64,000 nucleotides of DNA from Sabellastarte sp. h YS-2021. Taxonomy: Eukaryota > Annelida > Polychaeta > Sabellida > Sabellidae. The stretch is from assembly GCA_964017235.1 (NCBI GenBank), contig OZ024929.1:108733793-108797792 (forward strand). The letters are read 5' to 3'. This document shows, piece after piece, positions 45,958 through 56,608 of the stretch. The position numbers and the translations under genes are program-made. The notes under the pieces were generated by a model. The model did no database searches, was not told the DNA's origin, and saw only the letters and a program-made list of their open reading frames with translations. The stretch's first letter is position 1; each line of letters begins with the position of its first letter.

Positions 45958-46883
45958 ACACTCGTGTTGCAGAAGGTTACCCTTCTCGTTCCCAGGAAGC
46001 CGCAGGTCTGAAACAAGACCAGTTTGTCAGAACACCCAAAAGCCAGGCAAAGTGGTATACACAGTCACGACTCAAACAGGATATAAATCAAAGACCTGGA
46101 CGTACAATCTTTGGCTGGTCGGGTTCCGAAGCACGCCTGAACTCTCAATTCTCCCGTATTGCCAAGACTTCCTCATATCCATCTTCAGGACCAGCATCTA
46201 GGCCTATCCCTCAGGAGATTCTTAGAAGGTGGGAGCAATGTGCTAAGGAAGGCTCTTTGATTACCAATCACGCAGCAGGGTTCAACAGGTGCGTGAGCGA
46301 AATTCAGGACAAAATGAATCAACATATTTCATTTTTAAACGCTACCATTGTTCAGGGCAAGGCCCCTAAGGAGGTCACCGACGCCATCAAGGACTTGAAA
46401 GACTTGTCAGCTTTCCACAGTAGTGTTTCTGTTGCCTTAGGTACTGCCTTCCAGCACCTCGCAGACAGCTTATTTGTTCAGCTAGCCAACTTCATTTTGT
46501 TGAGGAGAGATTCTTATCTCGAGTACGTTAAACCAGGCCTGAAACCTGATACCTGGAATAAACTACGAAATGCTCCCCTGTTCACTTACGGGCTATTCCC
46601 GGATGATGTACTGGCAGTAGCGGAGCAGGATATTCAAAAGCATGATTCAAACAAGAGTGCTACTGGTCCCGGCCCGGGCACATATCAGCACTCAAAGAAG
46701 CATCAATTCCGGTACCAACCATATGAAAAGAAAGAGAGTCGTCAATCCGGCTTCTCCTCTTCCCAAAATCAACAACCTTGGAGGCAATTCTCGGGCAGAG
46801 GCAGGGGTAGGGGTCGTGGTAGAGGTGGATCTGGTTCTACATACTACTCCAAGCCTGCCCGTGGTACAAAACCATATAAATGA
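45873..46883 (+). CDS. DIRS gag-like ORF, C-terminal part
   Basis: Continues the gag domain in a different frame (GKVSVELPADDWLCYKMEKL, AEGYPSRSQEAAGLKQDQF, TPKSQAKWY). These are motifs recurrent in DIRS gag proteins. It ends with an Arg/Gly-rich tail (GRGRGRGRGRGGSGS), probably nucleic-acid binding. It overlaps the previous frame by 85 bp and the RT frame by about 240 bp. The nominal start at 45873 is not a likely true initiation codon. Confidence 0.8.
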   Translation: MERKTSGSGKVSVELPADDWLCYKMEKLNTRVAEGYPSRSQEAAGLKQDQFVRTPKSQAKWYTQSRLKQDINQRPGRTIFGWSGSEARLNSQFSRIAKTSSYPSSGPASRPIPQEILRRWEQCAKEGSLITNHAAGFNRCVSEIQDKMNQHISFLNATIVQGKAPKEVTDAIKDLKDLSAFHSSVSVALGTAFQHLADSLFVQLANFILLRRDSYLEYVKPGLKPDTWNKLRNAPLFTYGLFPDDVLAVAEQDIQKHDSNKSATGPGPGTYQHSKKHQFRYQPYEKKESRQSGFSSSQNQQPWRQFSGRGRGRGRGRGGSGSTYYSKPARGTKPYK

Positions 46884-49188
46884 CAATCAACATCTACTGA
46901 GTCCCCCAGTTGTGTTAAGTTCAAGTTTAGGGGATCTCAATCTAGTGTCATCAGCAAACAAAGAGACTTTTCAAGAGACTGTAAATTTGCATGTTGTTCC
47001 TCCTGCACCTTCTGTAAAAGGGCTGTTACAAAAAAAAAACGTAAGACCCTCTCGTTCTCAAATAGAAATAAAATCTGTGAACAGTGCTTTGTCTGTAAAT
47101 CAGTGTCTTTTTGCCCCAAATGTGACAAATGCCCCATGTGTTGCAAAAGATCCACCTGTGGGAGGCCGTCTGCAACTGTTTTGGCAGGTTTGGCTCTCCC
47201 TGGGTTCAAATCCAAGGGTAGTCTCTATCCTCAGGGAAGGGTATCAACTACCCTTCAAGGAGAGACCACCTCTGGCAAGATTTCCTGTGATAATCAGTGG
47301 TTCAGCAAATCCCTCTCGAAACAAAAGTCTGAACGAGGCATTGCATTCCCTAGGTCAAAAACAGACTATCGAAAAGGTGTCCGTTCAGTCATCTCTGGGT
47401 TTCTACAACCGGTTGTTCCTGGTGCCAAAACCCAACGGGAAATGGAGGCCCATTCTAGATCTAAGCCAACTGAACCTTTACCTTGCCCCAGCAACGTTCA
47501 AGATGGAAACTCCGGAGACCATCAGACTCTCCCTGCAACAGGGGGAGTGGGTCACTTCGCTGGATTTCAGCGACGCTTATTTTCACATTCCCATAAACCA
47601 CAGGTCGCGAAAATATCTCCGGTTCCACTTAAAAGGTCAGACCTTTCAGTTCACAGCACTTCCCTTTGGCCTGTCGACGGCTCCGTTGGAGTTCACAAAG
47701 GTGGTCAAGGAGGTAAAACTCATGGCTCAATCGAGGGGTATTCGAATCCACCAATACCTAGACGATTGGTTACTGAGAGCCCCATGCCGGGAAATTTGCC
47801 TACGTCATACCCAGATCCTTTTGGACCTTTGCCGCTCGCTAGGTTGGGTAGTCAACATGGACAAGTCAGAGCTGGTTCCCCAACAAACCTTCGACTTCGT
47901 AGGTTATCATTTCGACCTATCTCAGGGGTTAGTCAAACCAACTCAGGACAGGTGGAGGAGTCTATCTCAGAAGCTCAACCTTCTCCTGGGACTGGAATGT
48001 TGCACAGTCAGGCAGTTCATGTCTTTAATCGGCCTTCTGACAGCAACAGAAAAACAAGTAGTGTCGGGGCGGCTGCATATGAGGCCCATTCAGTGGCACC
48101 TAAAAAAGCATTGGCATGCCCCGGAATCGCTGGAAAAGGTCATCCCAATTCCTTCATCTCTCCATGTACATCTAAGGTGGTGGTTGGACCCGGCCAAGGT
48201 GCTCTCCGGTCAACCCTTACACCCTCTTCAACACGCCCTTCAACTGTTTACAGACGCCTCAAACGAAGGTTGGGGCGCTCACTTAGGCGATTACATGGCA
48301 AAAGGAGTTTGGTTAGAGTCAGAAAGCGCCTTGCACATAAATTTGTTGGAGCTCAAGGCGGTCCTGCTGGCCTTAAAACGGTTCGAGCGGTTATGTTGCA
48401 ACCAGATAGTTCTTGTTTGTACAGAAAACACCACTGTGGTCTCTTACATCAACAAGGAAGGGGGTATGAAATCAGGCTCACTCTGTGCCCTCCTTTGGAG
48501 ACTGATGCTTTGGTGCAATCAAAGGCAGATTGTCCTGAGGGCCAGGCATATTCCGGGTCACCTGAACGTCATAGCCGACAAGCTGTCCCGACTCAATCAG
48601 GTGATCCAAACAGAATGGTCCCTCCTCCCGGAGGTGTTTGCTCAAATATGCCGGCGTTGGCACCGCCCGTCTGTGGACCTGTTTGCCACCCGGTTCAATC
48701 ACAAACTTCCCCGGTTTGTATCCCCGGTTCCAGACCAATCAGCGTGGGGAGTGGACGCCTTAAGTCTCCCTTGGGAGGACCTGGACGCTTATGCCTTTCC
48801 ACCGACGGCCCTTCTTCATCAGGTGGTAACGAAACTCTTGGACCACGGATTCCGTCGTCTCATTCTGATAGCACCAGGTTGGCCCAACATGCCTTGGTTT
48901 TGGGACCTGGTCAACATGTCAGCTCAAATTCCCCTCCTGCTCCCTCAGGTGTCGAATTTGATCACTCAACCGTTCAATCAGTGTCCTCACCGGGACCTTC
49001 CCAATCTGAACCTTCATGCTTGGCTCCTAGAGCCTCTGCCATCCAGCAGGCCGGGTTCTCGGCAGAAGTGGCAACAAGAATTGAGGCTCCTCAAAGACGC
49101 TCTACCAGAGCCATTTATGAATCAAAGTGGTCCGTTTTTGTCAGATGGTGTGAAAAGAATCAGGTGGACTTCAGAACTCCCTCTATAG
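46642..49188 (+). CDS. DIRS reverse transcriptase / RNase H / methyltransferase-like ORF
   Basis: An 848-codon frame. The RT domain starts near 47380 (LVPKPNGKWRPILDLSQLN) and includes GEWVTSLDFSDAYFHIPI, FTALPFGLSTAP and the catalytic YLDD (47755-47766). RNase H follows (LFTDASNEGWGAHL, LLELKAVLLAL). The third acidic residue, normally Asp in TDNTTV, is Glu (GAA at 48424-48426). The C-terminal part (VDLFATRFNHKLPRF, AYAFPP) is the methyltransferase-like region found in DIRS polyproteins. The first 200 or so codons overlap gag and may not be translated. Confidence 0.93.
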   Translation: MIQTRVLLVPARAHISTQRSINSGTNHMKRKRVVNPASPLPKINNLGGNSRAEAGVGVVVEVDLVLHTTPSLPVVQNHINDNQHLLSPPVVLSSSLGDLNLVSSANKETFQETVNLHVVPPAPSVKGLLQKKNVRPSRSQIEIKSVNSALSVNQCLFAPNVTNAPCVAKDPPVGGRLQLFWQVWLSLGSNPRVVSILREGYQLPFKERPPLARFPVIISGSANPSRNKSLNEALHSLGQKQTIEKVSVQSSLGFYNRLFLVPKPNGKWRPILDLSQLNLYLAPATFKMETPETIRLSLQQGEWVTSLDFSDAYFHIPINHRSRKYLRFHLKGQTFQFTALPFGLSTAPLEFTKVVKEVKLMAQSRGIRIHQYLDDWLLRAPCREICLRHTQILLDLCRSLGWVVNMDKSELVPQQTFDFVGYHFDLSQGLVKPTQDRWRSLSQKLNLLLGLECCTVRQFMSLIGLLTATEKQVVSGRLHMRPIQWHLKKHWHAPESLEKVIPIPSSLHVHLRWWLDPAKVLSGQPLHPLQHALQLFTDASNEGWGAHLGDYMAKGVWLESESALHINLLELKAVLLALKRFERLCCNQIVLVCTENTTVVSYINKEGGMKSGSLCALLWRLMLWCNQRQIVLRARHIPGHLNVIADKLSRLNQVIQTEWSLLPEVFAQICRRWHRPSVDLFATRFNHKLPRFVSPVPDQSAWGVDALSLPWEDLDAYAFPPTALLHQVVTKLLDHGFRRLILIAPGWPNMPWFWDLVNMSAQIPLLLPQVSNLITQPFNQCPHRDLPNLNLHAWLLEPLPSSRPGSRQKWQQELRLLKDALPEPFMNQSGPFLSDGVKRIRWTSELPL

Positions 49189-50090
49189 AGCAAATTGCGG
49201 ATTTTCTCCTTTCCCTTTTTCAGGAGAAACATCTTCAACCTAGTACCATAGAAGGCTATAGGACTGCCATAGCCGACAAAGTGGGGAATTCCAGAATTAA
49301 CATCAGCAAGGATGAAAACTTGTCCAGGTTGTTGGACAGTTTTCATAGGGACAAACCAAAAGGCAGACGTGGGGTTCCTACGTGGAATTTGTCTTTGGTC
49401 CTTCACCAACTTACACAACCTCCTTTTGAACCTCTCAGGAAGGCTTCGCTGAAGTACCTCACCTTTAAGACTGTCTTCCTTCTAGCCTTGGGCTCTGGGA
49501 AACGGAGGAGTGAAATTCATGCTTGGGTCCACAGGAACATTAGGCACCAAGAGGATTGGTCGAATGTTTCATTATCGCCTTCTCCTAGTTTCATCTCTAA
49601 GAACCACCTGGCTAAAGAGGGTCCCGCTTGCGTGGCCCCTGTTATCATTCCAGCCTTGGCTCCTTCATTGGACAAATCCCTCAAGGAGGATAGGAGTCTG
49701 TGCCCGGTCCGGGCACTACGTTATTACTTGGACAAAACCAAAGATCTCCGTTCAGGCAAGGAATTGGTTTTTGTTTCCTTTAGGAAGAGTTTCCAGAAGG
49801 ATATTGTCCCTGCTACCGTTTCCTCCTGGATCAAACAAACCATAGTCCTTTGTTACCAGATGTCAGACCAACAGGCTCAACAGTTGCATCAGGTTCGGGC
49901 TCATGACGTTCGCGCGTTCGCGGCGTCCAAAGCCTTTCAGGGGGGTGTTCCCTTAGACCAGATTTTGGCAGCCTGTCACTGGAAATCTCATAACACCTTC
50001 ACCCAATTTTACTTGAAGGACTTGGCATGGGCAGACTCGGATGTGTACCATTTGGGTCCTGTGGTAGCTGCCCAGCAAATTAGGGACTAA
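47103..50090 (+). CDS. DIRS tyrosine recombinase ORF
   Basis: The frame is open from 47103, but the recognisable protein begins near 49068 (VATRIEAPQRRSTRAIYESK). Upstream it is the alternative frame of RT, a large overlap usual for DIRS. The N-terminal SAM-like helices (WSVFVRWCEKNQVDF, IADFLLSLFQEK, STIEGYRTAIAD) precede the catalytic domain. The catalytic set is visible: Arg in GSGKRRSEIHAW, HDVRAFAASKAF (His and second Arg), ACHWKSHNTFTQFYLKD (His/Trp and the nucleophile Tyr). The enzyme would integrate a circular cDNA. The domain looks intact. Confidence 0.93.
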   Translation: MSFCPKCDKCPMCCKRSTCGRPSATVLAGLALPGFKSKGSLYPQGRVSTTLQGETTSGKISCDNQWFSKSLSKQKSERGIAFPRSKTDYRKGVRSVISGFLQPVVPGAKTQREMEAHSRSKPTEPLPCPSNVQDGNSGDHQTLPATGGVGHFAGFQRRLFSHSHKPQVAKISPVPLKRSDLSVHSTSLWPVDGSVGVHKGGQGGKTHGSIEGYSNPPIPRRLVTESPMPGNLPTSYPDPFGPLPLARLGSQHGQVRAGSPTNLRLRRLSFRPISGVSQTNSGQVEESISEAQPSPGTGMLHSQAVHVFNRPSDSNRKTSSVGAAAYEAHSVAPKKALACPGIAGKGHPNSFISPCTSKVVVGPGQGALRSTLTPSSTRPSTVYRRLKRRLGRSLRRLHGKRSLVRVRKRLAHKFVGAQGGPAGLKTVRAVMLQPDSSCLYRKHHCGLLHQQGRGYEIRLTLCPPLETDALVQSKADCPEGQAYSGSPERHSRQAVPTQSGDPNRMVPPPGGVCSNMPALAPPVCGPVCHPVQSQTSPVCIPGSRPISVGSGRLKSPLGGPGRLCLSTDGPSSSGGNETLGPRIPSSHSDSTRLAQHALVLGPGQHVSSNSPPAPSGVEFDHSTVQSVSSPGPSQSEPSCLAPRASAIQQAGFSAEVATRIEAPQRRSTRAIYESKWSVFVRWCEKNQVDFRTPSIEQIADFLLSLFQEKHLQPSTIEGYRTAIADKVGNSRINISKDENLSRLLDSFHRDKPKGRRGVPTWNLSLVLHQLTQPPFEPLRKASLKYLTFKTVFLLALGSGKRRSEIHAWVHRNIRHQEDWSNVSLSPSPSFISKNHLAKEGPACVAPVIIPALAPSLDKSLKEDRSLCPVRALRYYLDKTKDLRSGKELVFVSFRKSFQKDIVPATVSSWIKQTIVLCYQMSDQQAQQLHQVRAHDVRAFAASKAFQGGVPLDQILAACHWKSHNTFTQFYLKDLAWADSDVYHLGPVVAAQQIRD

Positions 50091-50129
50091 GTAGAGGCTC
50101 CCATGTATATAGTGATGTATATATGTATT

Positions 50130-50132
<3 letters not shown>

Positions 50133-50161
<29 letters not shown>

Positions 50162-50292
50162 CGTCCCTGCAGTCTGTCTTGCGTTGCAAGAAGATGGGGG
50201 ACCATCTTAATCTTCAATTCCCCTTCTTCACTTCCTCGGGGACTCGTCAGCTACAAAACAAAAGGGGGGGGGGGGGGGGGGGGGGGGGGGGG
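50133..50292. repeat. 29-base A-run and 29-base G-run inside the DIRS 3' region
   Basis: A uninterrupted from 50133 to 50161 and G from 50264 to 50292, about 100 bp apart, just after the recombinase stop. Lengths of such runs are often wrong in assemblies. Confidence 0.9.
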
Positions 50293-50431
50293 AGAGAGAC
50301 TGTACCTATCCAGGGTAGTTAGAAACCCTTCCCGGGTGATTTCCTCTGGATTTACGGAGTATATATGTAGATCTTAGAGTCTCTGTCTCCCCTTTGTCCA
50401 TAGCTACCCTCCAACCACTGGGTAGTTATTC

Positions 50432-50529
50432 TGCACTGGTCCACTAGGTAAGATATATTAACGCAATAAAATGGAAAATTTAATGGTTAAATTAAATTTT
50501 TATTAGTTAATATCTTACCTAGTGGACCA
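50432..50529 (+). repeat. DIRS internal complementary region
   Basis: 50432-50471 is the reverse complement of the outer left end (TGCACTGGTCCACTAGG to GCAATAAAAT). 50471-50529 is the reverse complement of the outer right end (AAAATTTAATGG to CCTAGTGGACCA). The two outer ends are thus joined head to tail here, as expected of the DIRS circle-closing template. Confidence 0.93.
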
Positions 50530-50588
50530 AGAGAGTCCCACCCTACCTGCCCCGCAATAGCTCAAAGGGGGACATTCTTAGGTAGGCC

Positions 50589-50772
50589 ACAAAAAGAGGA
50601 AGTACGCATGCGCGCGCACGCGCAGTAGGGGAGCTGGGTGCAGTCACGACACCTGGCGAATGAGGAGTACACTACCGGTCCCGGTCAGAGCCCAGCTCAG
50701 GACGTTTTTGTCTAACGTTTGGCGGGACCGGCTGCGCGCCGGACAAATGCACTGGTCCACTAGGTAAGATAT
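50589..50772 (-). repeat. DIRS right inverted terminal repeat
   Basis: Inverted copy of 44512-44695, also 184 bp. The extensions beyond it differ (ATATATTAACGC at the left, GATATTAACTAATA at the right), as in other DIRS elements. Confidence 0.93.
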
Positions 50773-50810
50773 TAACTAATAAAAATTTAATTTAACCATT
50801 AAATTTTCCA

Positions 50811-51537
50811 GTTGCTTGGTAATACCCGAGAATATAGAGTGTGGAAACACTGCACTTTTGATCAATTTGTATGAACTGCTTTTCTCCATGCACTCAACTG
50901 CCCATCCAATATGTTTAAAAGTGATGTTGAAGTCAAAACAACCTCCATTCTGTCCATGGACTAGGAGTTATGATACATTGGGACAGTTACTGAATATAAA
51001 AATCCACCACTGTTGTAAATCATTTGTTTGAGGCATATTGGGAAAAATTAAGAGCAGTGACATTTAACTAAGTTTAAACAGGATAACAAACATTGCAGTA
51101 CTTCTTCACATGTAAGAGGTCATTATGATAACTCTTGTAAAGAAGCAGTTGTTTTCAAGGCAGTATAAACATGCATGCATAAAAATAAAATGCTAGCACC
51201 ATATGAAATAATAGACTGGATAATTTAAATAGTTTTACTGAAAAATTTGTCACCATTACTGTTCTATTGTGTACTAACAAAATTCTCACTTGTGATTTCA
51301 GATGATGTGACGAACCATTGAATCAAAGTTTAATCATCATATTGATAGCTGAAACATAAACTTTAGTTTTTCTAATTTATTTAACATTTAAGATAATTAT
51401 CATTCCTTGTAAAAGATCTGTGTATCCAGTACTATCTACTAACTATTCAGGGATTTAAGAACAGATAATGTTTGTGAAAAGTTAACGCTACAATTTAATA
51501 CTTACCAGCCATCATTGAATGTATAACCAGTGGATAC
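50811..51537. other. Flank right of the DIRS element
   Basis: AT-rich single-copy-looking DNA. Nothing recognised. Confidence 0.5.
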
Positions 51538-52262
51538 GTTTTTACCCCACATCCTTTAAAGGCTGTGCAGGTATTTTTTCAGCCATGGTGTCCATCTGGG
51601 TGGTGGGAAATGTCTTGTCGGGGCTGTAAATCAGAAATGGGTATAGGAAGTTCATATTTGGTGGGACATTGGTTAGGGGGCGTAGGTGTGCAGCATCACA
51701 TGGTGTGACCTTGACTTAAACTTTGATCTTGTCACAGTAATCTTGACCTTAAAAATTTGGCTTGGCCTACATCTCTGAAACTCTAAGGTGTAGCAAGTTA
51801 TTACTTTGTAGGTATATTGGTTGGAGGGTGTAGGTGAGCAACATAATGGTGTGACCTTTGTGTGGCTTTGCACCTTGGTTCTGCCAGAATGTTTTCTACT
51901 GTCATATTTGAGGCCTTTTTTTTGCTACCACAAAACTACAGATTGGCGTAACTGAGTATTATGTGTATTTCAACTAACTCCATTGATAGGTGTACTTCGA
52001 TCAATAAGTATATCAATGAATTAATTTTACAGCTTCATAACTTTTAGTTTACAAATTAATTCTGTTATCTAACTAATAAATTGTCTTGTTTGATATTTTT
52101 GTCTTATCATACATTTTAAGGTATTTCTGCTGCAATTTTAATATAATTTACACTCTGTTCTGAAAGACTCCCTGGTTTGTACTTTTTACCTCATCTATAT
52201 CTTGTGATTTCTGTTATTTACCCAGGTTGCGGGGTACAAGCATCTATGATGCTGTATATGAT
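51538..52262 (+). mobile_element. TACCCCAC-family HINE-like element, short copy
   Basis: Starts GTTTTTACCCCACATCC, then TTCAGCCATGGTGTCCATC. It has about two core units (GTATAGGAAGTTCATATTTG, GGGGCGTAGGTGTGCAGC). The 3' end has GCGGGGTA, then the stem-loop GCATC-TAT-GATGC (52240-52252). The loop is changed but both stem arms are kept. Confidence 0.75.
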
Positions 52263-55200
52263 TTGCATCTTTATTGATGTTGACATTGTGTTTGACAATA
52301 ACATATGAAGAAGAAAACTTTCATGCCGAGATGAAAATTTGTTAATCTTTGAACTTTGACTTGTAAATATACTACAAAAAATGGTACATTATCTCCTATA
52401 TTCCTTCATTTAATAGAAACAGGTACAGTAAATCATTGATCACAGTATACTCTGTACAGGTGGCTTGGAGTTTAGAAACATGCTCAAGGCTGTAAAAACA
52501 GTTATATGAACATAACCCTTGACTGTAACATACTAACCCGGGCTATTATTACAGTGATGTCCTATTGCATTTTGAGTTGGACTGTTGTAGAAACTAAACT
52601 CTTTACTAACTGTCCATACAAAATGTTTTGCATGGATGGAGTTATAGTATGAACGCTTCATTCATCTCGATTGCTTAAATGCAACCCAAGTTTCATGTAA
52701 TTGTATCCCTGAAAAGCAAAGATACTATGGTCATGCACAGTCATGGTCCGTGTACGCAGAGATGTTCTTGTGTGTAACCTACAAGCCACATTTCTTTGGG
52801 GATTTCTTTTAAACTTTGCAAGTGGTTTGCTATGGCAGAGATCTGACCACCCTATTCTTTTGGTAGGCCAGGAGTCAAAATTATGCTCTGTTGAGTCAAA
52901 AACGTCAAAAATTTTGACTATTGCTTGTGTTCAAGCTGTAGTGCACAGTTTCTTTCAGATTTATTTTATATTTAGTGCATGAATTGGTGGGTATGACATC
53001 TTGTTATGCTAAGAAATGATCACACTATGTGAGCATGTACATATGTCAGATTTAATGCTTATTTGGTTTTAGGTTGGATCCTGTTTAAATTATCAGCCAA
53101 ACACCTTTACTTTTGCTCACACAATTGGGTTGAACTTTACGTCTATATTACTAGATGTATTAGATTAAGAACAGATTAGAATCTGGACAGGATAAAATTT
53201 AATAAACGCCAAATTTGCCAGCAATAAGTGCTATTGTTTGAGATTTGACAATTTATTTTTGTTTGCCATGTTAAACCTTTAAAATTACACGTATTTAAAT
53301 ATAAATTTGTACCCAGCATGTTTATCTAGTAGCCTGAACCCTAGACCCTTAATGTTGGAAAAAAACCCTAAATTGACTTTGGTTACCATTTTGTAATCAT
53401 TCATAAAAGTAGCACTTCTTAAGTTGGGCCAGTCAGTCAACAGGTGAACTAAAGTTAGTTAAATCACAGGGGACCAGACAGTTCTATTTTACAGTGAATT
53501 CCAGGTTCAGCCACTTTCACTGAAATGACCAAATAATTAGTATTTCTGCTTTGAAGGAAATTCCATGAAATATAGATCTACTCCATGGGATTTGTAGTTT
53601 GAGATGACAGTACTTCCAGGATATAGTCTGACATTAGTGTTTGTTCTACAGGTTTTAAAGCTATTGAAAGATATCACCAAGTTTGGTTCGGTTAAAAACA
53701 TGTTTATCATCTCAATGGTAATTGTTTATACTACATTTTGGCTTTGCTACAGATTGCTACAGACGGCACATGATAATACCCTTGCACCTAATTTGGTGAA
53801 AAATTTAATACAAAGCTGCATAATTTTACAGAAGATTCAAATTAATTGCATTTCCATTGTTTTGATGTACACAGTATGCAGACAAGGAAAATGGCCTTTT
53901 TCAAATTGTTGATTTACAAAACAATATTTGTCGTGCGTTAAAAACTTGTATAACATCACAAAAGTTTTTTGTAGCTTTAATAAAGGACTTCAGAAAGAAG
54001 AAAGTTGTTTGCTCTATTCAATAGAATCATATATGTGTGAAAATAATTTGTACATATTCTGATCAAGTGATGTAATGAGAATAGAGTATGATTTTGTGAA
54101 TGTATGTCCTACAAACTGAATTAAACAGTGTATGTGTACTGATCAAATTATGTATTGTGAACTGTGTGTGAATTTGTGAATGTATATCTTATCGACTGAA
54201 TTAAACAAAGTAAAAAAAAAAATAAAGGTCTGTTTCTTTCATTAATATGTCTACTGTTTTACACCCTTAGGAGATCAGAATTAACTCCCACCCAATTTTG
54301 AGTATAACCACACCATAAACTAAACAGAGTAAATAAAGGGAACCTAAACTAATACCCCTGTCACATTACAGAGGGAATAACCTGCAGTTATACACGCTTG
54401 GCAAAACGCCCCTGTCCTTCAACTACCTTCTGACATCCGTATGTAAACTTGTGATACAATGCCTTCCCATTCCTTGAGCATTCTACGGAATTTTAAAATG
54501 TTTAAAATTTCTGCCTCTGACTGTCACAATGTCGGTCACTCTCCTTCACCATCGGTCACCATCTCTTCTGCACTATGTCACCATCCCTTTATATGTGTGT
54601 CTCTGACCCTGTCTGTCCATTACAGTGACCTTCCACTGATAAATTTTTCATTCGGTAACTGAAGGTGTGGTCCGCGGTGTATATAAGGTTGTGACTTGGT
54701 CGTGTTTTGGTAGCACATGTACATCTGATTGCTTCCAAAGATGAGTTGAGGTTTAAGGAGGTTGTGCCTCAGTGACCAGTGTTTGTAGTACTGTCATTCT
54801 GCTGTTATCGACAGTTACAAACCATGTCCAATGAGTAGCCATATGAGTCATACCTTATGAATACCGCAAATCTTGGAAGACATGAGGCCTCTGGGAGGCA
54901 GTTCTGCTGCCGAGTACAACTTCTAACTGTGGGGTATAATGCCTGTAGTGAGAAAGGGGTATAAACAAGAAACCACTTGTAGAGTGCATACCTCCGTTAA
55001 TAGGCATATCCTAAACTTGGGGATGTTTTTGGTACTCAGATATATAGCTAGATCTTTCCCAAAGAATGCTACAACTTCTTTCTTTGGCCGGGTCTGCCGT
55101 TCTCATATAAAAAATTACATGAAGACTCTGCTCATTATTTTTAGACTAATGTCAACCAGAAAGCCAGAGTCTTTGAAAATACATTGAAACTGGGACCTTT

Positions 55201-56608
55201 GAAAGTTCAGGATTTTTATTGGTTTTTTTGTAGCCAGAATATGATCCAGGTCTTCCCAGAAAATGATTTACTTTATTATTTTTAGTAATCACAACACAAA
55301 TGAATGCACCCCAAAACATAACCTCCTGGCAGAGGTAGTAAGATAGTACATTTTTGTGACATCGAATTCTGAACATTTGTAGTACATTTACTGTACATGA
55401 ACAAAAACTTTTATGCCTCTATAAACCTACTACAGTACTCAACAATCCCAACAGGTCTGAAAGCAGGGTGTCTTTGGGGTCTTCACGCCTTTGACAAAAG
55501 TTGTTGACACTATATTCAATTAAATGGCTTTTAATAAAGAAAACAAAGCTTTTTAGCCTGGAGCTGTTTCTTTAGTGGAGAGCATTCACATAATTTGTTT
55601 GCACTAATAACTTAAAGAATCTAGTAGTTCTCTTGTGCAGAAAAGTAGAACAGCTTGGCCTGCATTTTTCCTTGATAATTAAATGGCAGGATAAGTGTAG
55701 AATATCTGCAATATAAATATTTCCCAACATACTAACAAATGATTCTTATTTCACAGTTACCAGTGGTTTGAAGAATGGTTATGTATTAGAGAACTTAGAA
55801 TGGTATATTTCCATGAAGTTTTATAAAGTATGTCTTAAAAAAAACTTGTAAACTTAGAAATGTGATCACTTTGACGGAAGAACTTATCATGAAAGAAAAA
55901 TAATTGGATACAACTTGAATACAAAATATATATGAATGTCTTGATCAGGTAAGTTTCAATTTGATTACTGTTGTTTTTAAATTATAAAGCACAGTTGACA
56001 TTTTTACCTTATCACTTTGGCAAAGCCATCAACACAGTTTTCCTATTACAGATTAAATATTTATTTTAATATATATTGAAATTCATTTATCCACTATAAC
56101 TGCGATTTTAAATGTTCTATATTATTACATTGGAATACTCTGCCATTTATGTCCAGTATATCCATGCAAAATGGTCAATATATTGTATAACTTAGGTCCA
56201 ATCTATATGTCTTCTTGACAACTTTTAATTAGTCCTCATTTTCTTGATAAAAATGTTGACTTGTCAATACCGTACACATATCTGAAGACTGGTGTTCGAA
56301 AAAAATTTGCGTAATGTATTTCAAAATATTTGAACCCTGTCTAATCAAATCTCCAAACAAGATGAACAGATTTTAAATCTTAGAAAACTGGCAAAACCAG
56401 TTTCTGTCTCACCTATGGGTCTGATTTATCCTCATTATCTCTGCCTAGGAGGTAATCTTTTTGGTGCCATACATCTACAAAAGTCTCGAGCTATGGACAG
56501 TTTTTAATGAAAGTGTTATGACATGTTGACATTGGTGCAAGGAACAGATGATTTCATTTTGGTTTGTGTTATGGATTGACATATGGATCCAGGAAATTTT
56601 TAGAAGGT
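52263..56608. other. Intergenic DNA, no gene recognised
   Basis: 4.3 kb of AT-rich sequence. Open frames of 66-102 codons (for example 53604-53912 plus, 54939-55187 plus) show no family resemblance, no exon-like context and no conserved motif. A TCTGTCCATT / GTCACCATC-rich patch at 54520-54620 is locally repetitive. Confidence 0.5.

Larger units (their letters stand above)
44496..50809 (+). mobile_element. DIRS-type tyrosine-recombinase retrotransposon, nearly complete
   Basis: About 6.3 kb with the full DIRS layout: inverted terminal repeats (44512-44695 and 50589-50772); gag; a long RT/RNase H/methyltransferase-like frame; a heavily overlapping tyrosine recombinase frame; and, before the right repeat, an internal complementary region joining copies of both outer ends. 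DIRS elements are thought to replicate through a circular intermediate and integrate with the recombinase, without an integrase or target duplication; none is seen. The outer limits are set where the internal region stops matching: left at 44496, right at 50809, with one shared A. Lesions: a frame break in gag and an altered RNase H residue. Confidence 0.95.

Noticed and set aside
47103..49067. First two thirds of the recombinase frame as a separate Pro/Ser-rich protein
   Set aside because: It is the alternative frame of the conserved RT/RNase H coding region; only the part after about 49068 shows recombinase similarity.
52263..56608. Short frames (66-102 codons) as genes
   Set aside because: No family similarity, no consistent exon structure, composition as expected of AT-rich intergenic DNA.
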